Both the position numbers and the translations under genes were made by a program. This document shows, in pieces, positions 61,273 through 64,000 of a stretch of 64,000 nt of DNA; positions within the stretch are counted from its first letter, which is position 1; the number at the start of each line of letters is the position of its first letter. The notes under the pieces were generated by a model. That model made no database searches. It was not told the DNA's origin and saw only the letters and a list, made by a program, of their open reading frames with translations. The DNA is from Sphingobacteriales bacterium 39-19 (GTDB lineage: Bacteria > Bacteroidota > Bacteroidia > Chitinophagales > Chitinophagaceae), in NCBI GenBank assembly GCA_001898465.1, contig MKTX01000017.1:1-64000 (forward strand), given 5' to 3'.

Positions 61273-62100
61273 TTAAACCCACTTGCAGAAATAGTTTGCA
61301 GGAAATTTAAAGTTGCTTTTTGTTTTTTGTGGAAATAAGCCATATACCGTGCTGCCGCTGCCGCTTAATGAAGCATACATGGCGCCCTGCTCGTATAAAT
61401 GGTCTTTTATAGATTTTATAAGGGGGTGGGCATTAAATACAACAGATTCAAAATCGTTGTGAAGATTTTTTCTCCAGGTTTCAATGGGTTGTAAAACTGT
61501 TTTGGCGAGGCTTTCACGCTCTTGAGTTTGTATACGAATATTATTAAAAGCCCAACCGGTAGCAATATGTATTTGCGGATTTACAATTAAGATCTCATAT
61601 TTTTTTAAATCCAGCGCTATGGGCTGTAAAATTTCTCCCCGCCCGGTAGCGAGTGCTGCTGAATTGAGTAAAAAGAAAGGGCAATCGCTACCCAGTTGTA
61701 ATGCCAGTTCTTGTAATTTTTTAGCAGGGATGTGTAAATTAAATTTTTTTTGAAGCAATTGGATTACCGCTACGGCATCAGCAGAACCGCCGCCCAGCCC
61801 TCCGCCGGTAGGAATTTGTTTTTGTAAATGCATTTTTATGGGAGGTAAAAAAGGGTATTCTTCTTTTAATAGTTCAAATGCTTTAATACAAATATTTTCA
61901 TGGGTATGTCCGGGAATGGGGAGGCCTGTTTGTGTAAATGAAACAGAACTTCCGGGTGTAGCCTGAAAATCTTCTACAATTTCTACAGCATCATAAAGGG
62001 GAAGGGGGTAAAATACGGTTTCCAGGTTATGATACCCGTCGTTTCTTTTGTTACCAATATGCAATCCCAGGTTTATTTTGCAATTGGGGAAAATTAGCAT
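61273..62100 (-). CDS. ispE: 4-diphosphocytidyl-2-C-methyl-D-erythritol kinase
   Basis: 275 residues. GHMP-family kinase of the MEP isoprenoid pathway. The N-terminus FPNCKINLGLHIGNKRNDGYHNLETVF holds the catalytic Lys and the DGYH motif. The ATP-binding loop is IPTGGGLGGGSADAVAV, with LGSDCPFFL nearby. The C-terminal motif SLSGSGSTVYGLF is the third GHMP signature. It follows the DUF151 nuclease gene by 11 nt, forming a two-gene operon. Confidence 0.95.
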   Translation of the reverse strand: MLIFPNCKINLGLHIGNKRNDGYHNLETVFYPLPLYDAVEIVEDFQATPGSSVSFTQTGLPIPGHTHENICIKAFELLKEEYPFLPPIKMHLQKQIPTGGGLGGGSADAVAVIQLLQKKFNLHIPAKKLQELALQLGSDCPFFLLNSAALATGRGEILQPIALDLKKYEILIVNPQIHIATGWAFNNIRIQTQERESLAKTVLQPIETWRKNLHNDFESVVFNAHPLIKSIKDHLYEQGAMYASLSGSGSTVYGLFPQKTKSNFKFPANYFCKWV

Positions 62101-62111
62101 GATATACGAGG

Positions 62112-62717
62112 TTATTTATTTTTTCCCCTGCTTTTTATTTCATCTCTTATGGCAATGGCTTTTATATAATCTTCCTGTTCCAGCACATCATTAAGCAGTT
62201 TATTCAACTCATCGAGTGTTTTAGTTTTTAAATCATCTTCGCCAGTACTTTCTTCGGTTGATGTGGTGCTTACTTTGCTTAATTCCTCATCAGGCTTTTT
62301 AGATTCTTCTTCCATGAGTACACCGGCTTCGTTCAGAATATTTTCATATGTATATATGGGGCAGCCAAACCTTACCGCTAAGGCTAATGCATCTGAAGTA
62401 CGGCTATCAATTTCTACAGTATCATTTTGTGAACTGCATACCAGTTTCGAATAAAAAATGCCCTCCTGTAAATCATTAATCACAATTTCATGCAACTCTA
62501 CATCAAAAGCCATCATAAAATTTTTCATGAGGTCGTGGGTAAGGGGCCGGCTGGGGTTCATTCTTTCCAGGGCTACGGCAATAGCCTGTGCTTCAAAGCC
62601 ACCAATTACGATGGGTAAACGCTTCAAGCCATTCACTTCTCCCAGCACAACAGCATAGGAATGTGTTTGAGTAATGCTATGAGAAAGGGCTACAATTTCC
62701 AATTCAATTTTTTTCAT
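62112..62717 (-). CDS. Bifunctional nuclease family protein (DUF151) with C-terminal UVR motif
   Basis: 201 residues from the ATG at 62717 (MKKIELEIVALS). An ATG at 62732 is a close alternative; a TTG at 62768 falls inside the promoter box and can be dismissed. The DUF151/BFN domain is KRLPIVIGGFEAQAIAVALERM, with TVEIDSRTSDALALAVRFGCPIYT. The last 35 residues (LNKLLNDVLEQEDYIKAIAIRDEIK) resemble a UVR helical hairpin, as in UvrB/UvrC. Relatives show DNase and RNase activity; the physiological role is unclear. It precedes ispE. Confidence 0.88.
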   Translation of the reverse strand: MKKIELEIVALSHSITQTHSYAVVLGEVNGLKRLPIVIGGFEAQAIAVALERMNPSRPLTHDLMKNFMMAFDVELHEIVINDLQEGIFYSKLVCSSQNDTVEIDSRTSDALALAVRFGCPIYTYENILNEAGVLMEEESKKPDEELSKVSTTSTEESTGEDDLKTKTLDELNKLLNDVLEQEDYIKAIAIRDEIKSRGKNK

Positions 62718-62765
62718 ACGTTGGGATGGCATGTGGTATGGGTTCCTATCCTTGTTTGTAAAAAG

Positions 62766-62773
62766 CAAATATA
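62766..62773 (-). promoter_or_regulatory. -7 element of the DUF151-ispE operon
   Basis: Read on the minus strand TATATTTG matches TAnnTTTG. It ends 33 nt before the ATG at 62732 and fixes the start downstream of 62766. Confidence 0.6.
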
Positions 62774-62875
62774 AACCATTAATGCTATTTTAACATATAC
62801 AAATGAATGATTTATGTTCGATACTGATTATGTCTTGATATTAAAAAAAAGGTTGCCGGGCTGGTACCCATTGGT

Positions 62876-63961
62876 TTAAGGCTTGTTTCCCTGGTACATA
62901 AACCGTACAGCCCCACTTTTTTGCAGATCGCTACTGATGCGTACTTCATAGCGTTTTGTACCATCTGTAACTATCATTAAGGCCGTATTGGGCGGAATGG
63001 AGCCCAGGTTATCGGCATACATCACCAATTCATTGGGAGCATTGTCCCAGGGGTTTATCTCTACTTCAAGCGAAAGGGGTTTGTCAGTAAGTTTTTGGTG
63101 AGGTAAAATTAATTTGCCATTGAAAAAAACCGAAACAGTATCCCCATCAATTTCGCCATTATCATATAAATCCACTTTTATTTTTACGTTCTCAACAGGT
63201 ATTGTCCTGATCACACTGCTATTTCTTTTTTCAAAATAATGTTTTGCATCCAGGTCATAATGTTTATTAACGTAAACCAATTCGGGTGCGTTGGTTTTTA
63301 TGGTATCTAAATATGCCGGTTCAGGATTTGCCAGATTTGGTTTTTTTACAATGTTTTTTGCAGTGGTATTGTTCCTGGGGTTTTCTTTGGGTTTAATAAT
63401 ATTCCTGGTAATAACCGGGGTACGGCCACCCGGCTTTACTTGCTGGGGTGCCGGGTTGTTATTGGGTTTGCCCAATGCCTGCAAGCCCGGGAAAGCCTGT
63501 TTAAGAAGACGCCTGGAAAGCTCGGTAGTTCCATGCCCGCAATTGCCGGTTTGATTGGGAGCGGGCAACCATACGCCTTTTAACATTTCAATTCCATTTT
63601 GTACCGTGTAATAGAGTTTATGAACCTGGAAGCAATTGGTAATATTTAAGGGTACATTGGTTTTTGTACGTTCAATTTCTTTTACTTCTACATATTTTCT
63701 TCTAAGGTCAGCCTTGCCGGTGATTTTACATATTGTATAAAATTTTTTACCATTTGCCGTGTAATAAGTATAAGAATACCCTGAAACACGGGTACCCTGC
63801 ATCGTAAGTTCAAGTACATAATCGCTTTGGTAACCTCCCCAGTTTACATTAGAACTGCTGTTTTCTACAAAATCGCCCTTCCATTGGCCGGTAAAGTTTT
63901 GAGCAAAACTGAATTGATTTTGGAGAAAAAGAATTAAAAAAAGAGGTAAAATTTTATGCAT
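62876..63961 (-). CDS. Secreted protein of unknown function
   Basis: 361 residues from the ATG at 63961 (a TTG at 63973 would add four). Signal peptide ending FSFAQ (about residue 21). Residues 22-150 are a beta-rich domain (FTGQWKGDFVEN, YVLELTMQGTRVSGYSYTYY) like lipocalin-type or DUF-class envelope domains. A low-complexity Asn/Pro/Lys linker (about 165-220) follows. A C-terminal beta domain (about 245-361) opens KIKVDLYDNGEIDGDTVSVFFNGK and is of a kind often found in Bacteroidota secreted proteins. No catalytic motif seen; function unknown. Confidence 0.7.
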   Translation of the reverse strand: MHKILPLFLILFLQNQFSFAQNFTGQWKGDFVENSSSNVNWGGYQSDYVLELTMQGTRVSGYSYTYYTANGKKFYTICKITGKADLRRKYVEVKEIERTKTNVPLNITNCFQVHKLYYTVQNGIEMLKGVWLPAPNQTGNCGHGTTELSRRLLKQAFPGLQALGKPNNNPAPQQVKPGGRTPVITRNIIKPKENPRNNTTAKNIVKKPNLANPEPAYLDTIKTNAPELVYVNKHYDLDAKHYFEKRNSSVIRTIPVENVKIKVDLYDNGEIDGDTVSVFFNGKLILPHQKLTDKPLSLEVEINPWDNAPNELVMYADNLGSIPPNTALMIVTDGTKRYEVRISSDLQKSGAVRFMYQGNKP

Positions 63962-64000
63962 GATATGAACCAAATGGTAAAATTGATAGAATTGCCCAAA

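Noticed and set aside
62718-62768. TTG start extending the DUF151 protein
   Set aside because: It overlaps the TAnnTTTG box at 62766-62773, so it would not be transcribed.

Overview
The window reads as a chromosomal segment of a Bacteroidota bacterium, most likely a Chitinophagaceae-type member (the family assignment is inference). Reasons seen in the sequence: many genes are preceded by the phylum-specific -7 box TAnnTTTG, sometimes with TTTG 19-20 nt upstream, and lack Shine-Dalgarno sequences. Secreted proteins carry type IX secretion (T9SS) C-terminal sorting domains, a PorV/PorU-like pair is present, and a PafA-type phosphatase, a futalosine-pathway menaquinone enzyme and M13/DUF2795/DUF3820 genes typical of this phylum occur. 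The DNA is AT-rich and densely coding. No insertion sequence, prophage, integrase or CRISPR array was seen.

Layout. 1-4.1 kb: tail of an OmpA-like gene, mqnE, a nucleoside permease and tyrS. 4.4-10.6 kb: a PorV/PorQ-family barrel gene directly followed by a 1704-residue gingipain-type (C25) protein. 10.7-23.5 kb: housekeeping genes: an HscA-like Hsp70, a FAH-family enzyme, pth, ftsK, DUF423, aroK, an Mrp/NBP35 ATPase, a GDPD lipoprotein, PafA phosphatase and an alpha-oxoamine synthase. 23.9-50.1 kb: an accessory extracellular-polysaccharide region. A minus-strand block holds a receiver protein, an initiating sugar transferase with a pseudo-receiver head, three glycosyltransferases and an acyltransferase, with a separate membrane GT2. 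A plus-strand block holds a Wzz/Wzc-like co-polymerase, an acyltransferase, a flippase, a glycosyltransferase, a 44-residue membrane protein, an O-antigen ligase/polymerase-like protein and a half-length TolC-like protein. Two secreted serine-esterase-type proteins sit in this region, one of them a 2359-residue multidomain T9SS substrate. 50.2-64 kb: tRNA-Ala(GGC), rluD, a PLP enzyme, a nucleotidyltransferase, an M13 peptidase lipoprotein, an ECF sigma factor next to an anti-sigma-like/trypsin fusion, a small lipoprotein, lolD, rocD, ispE and a DUF151 nuclease.

How the parts may work together (inference): the 26-50 kb genes encode most of a Wzx/Wzy-type pathway (initiation, glycosyl transfer, acylation, flipping, polymerisation, co-polymerase and possibly an outer-membrane channel). 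The two esterases would act on the exported, possibly acylated, polymer or anchor to it. The most unusual points are the receiver plus pseudo-receiver/sugar-transferase pair, the single-repeat TolC-like protein where an export porin would be expected, three copies of a roughly 170-residue APWNN module in the giant esterase, and the sigma factor coupled to a membrane anti-sigma/protease fusion.
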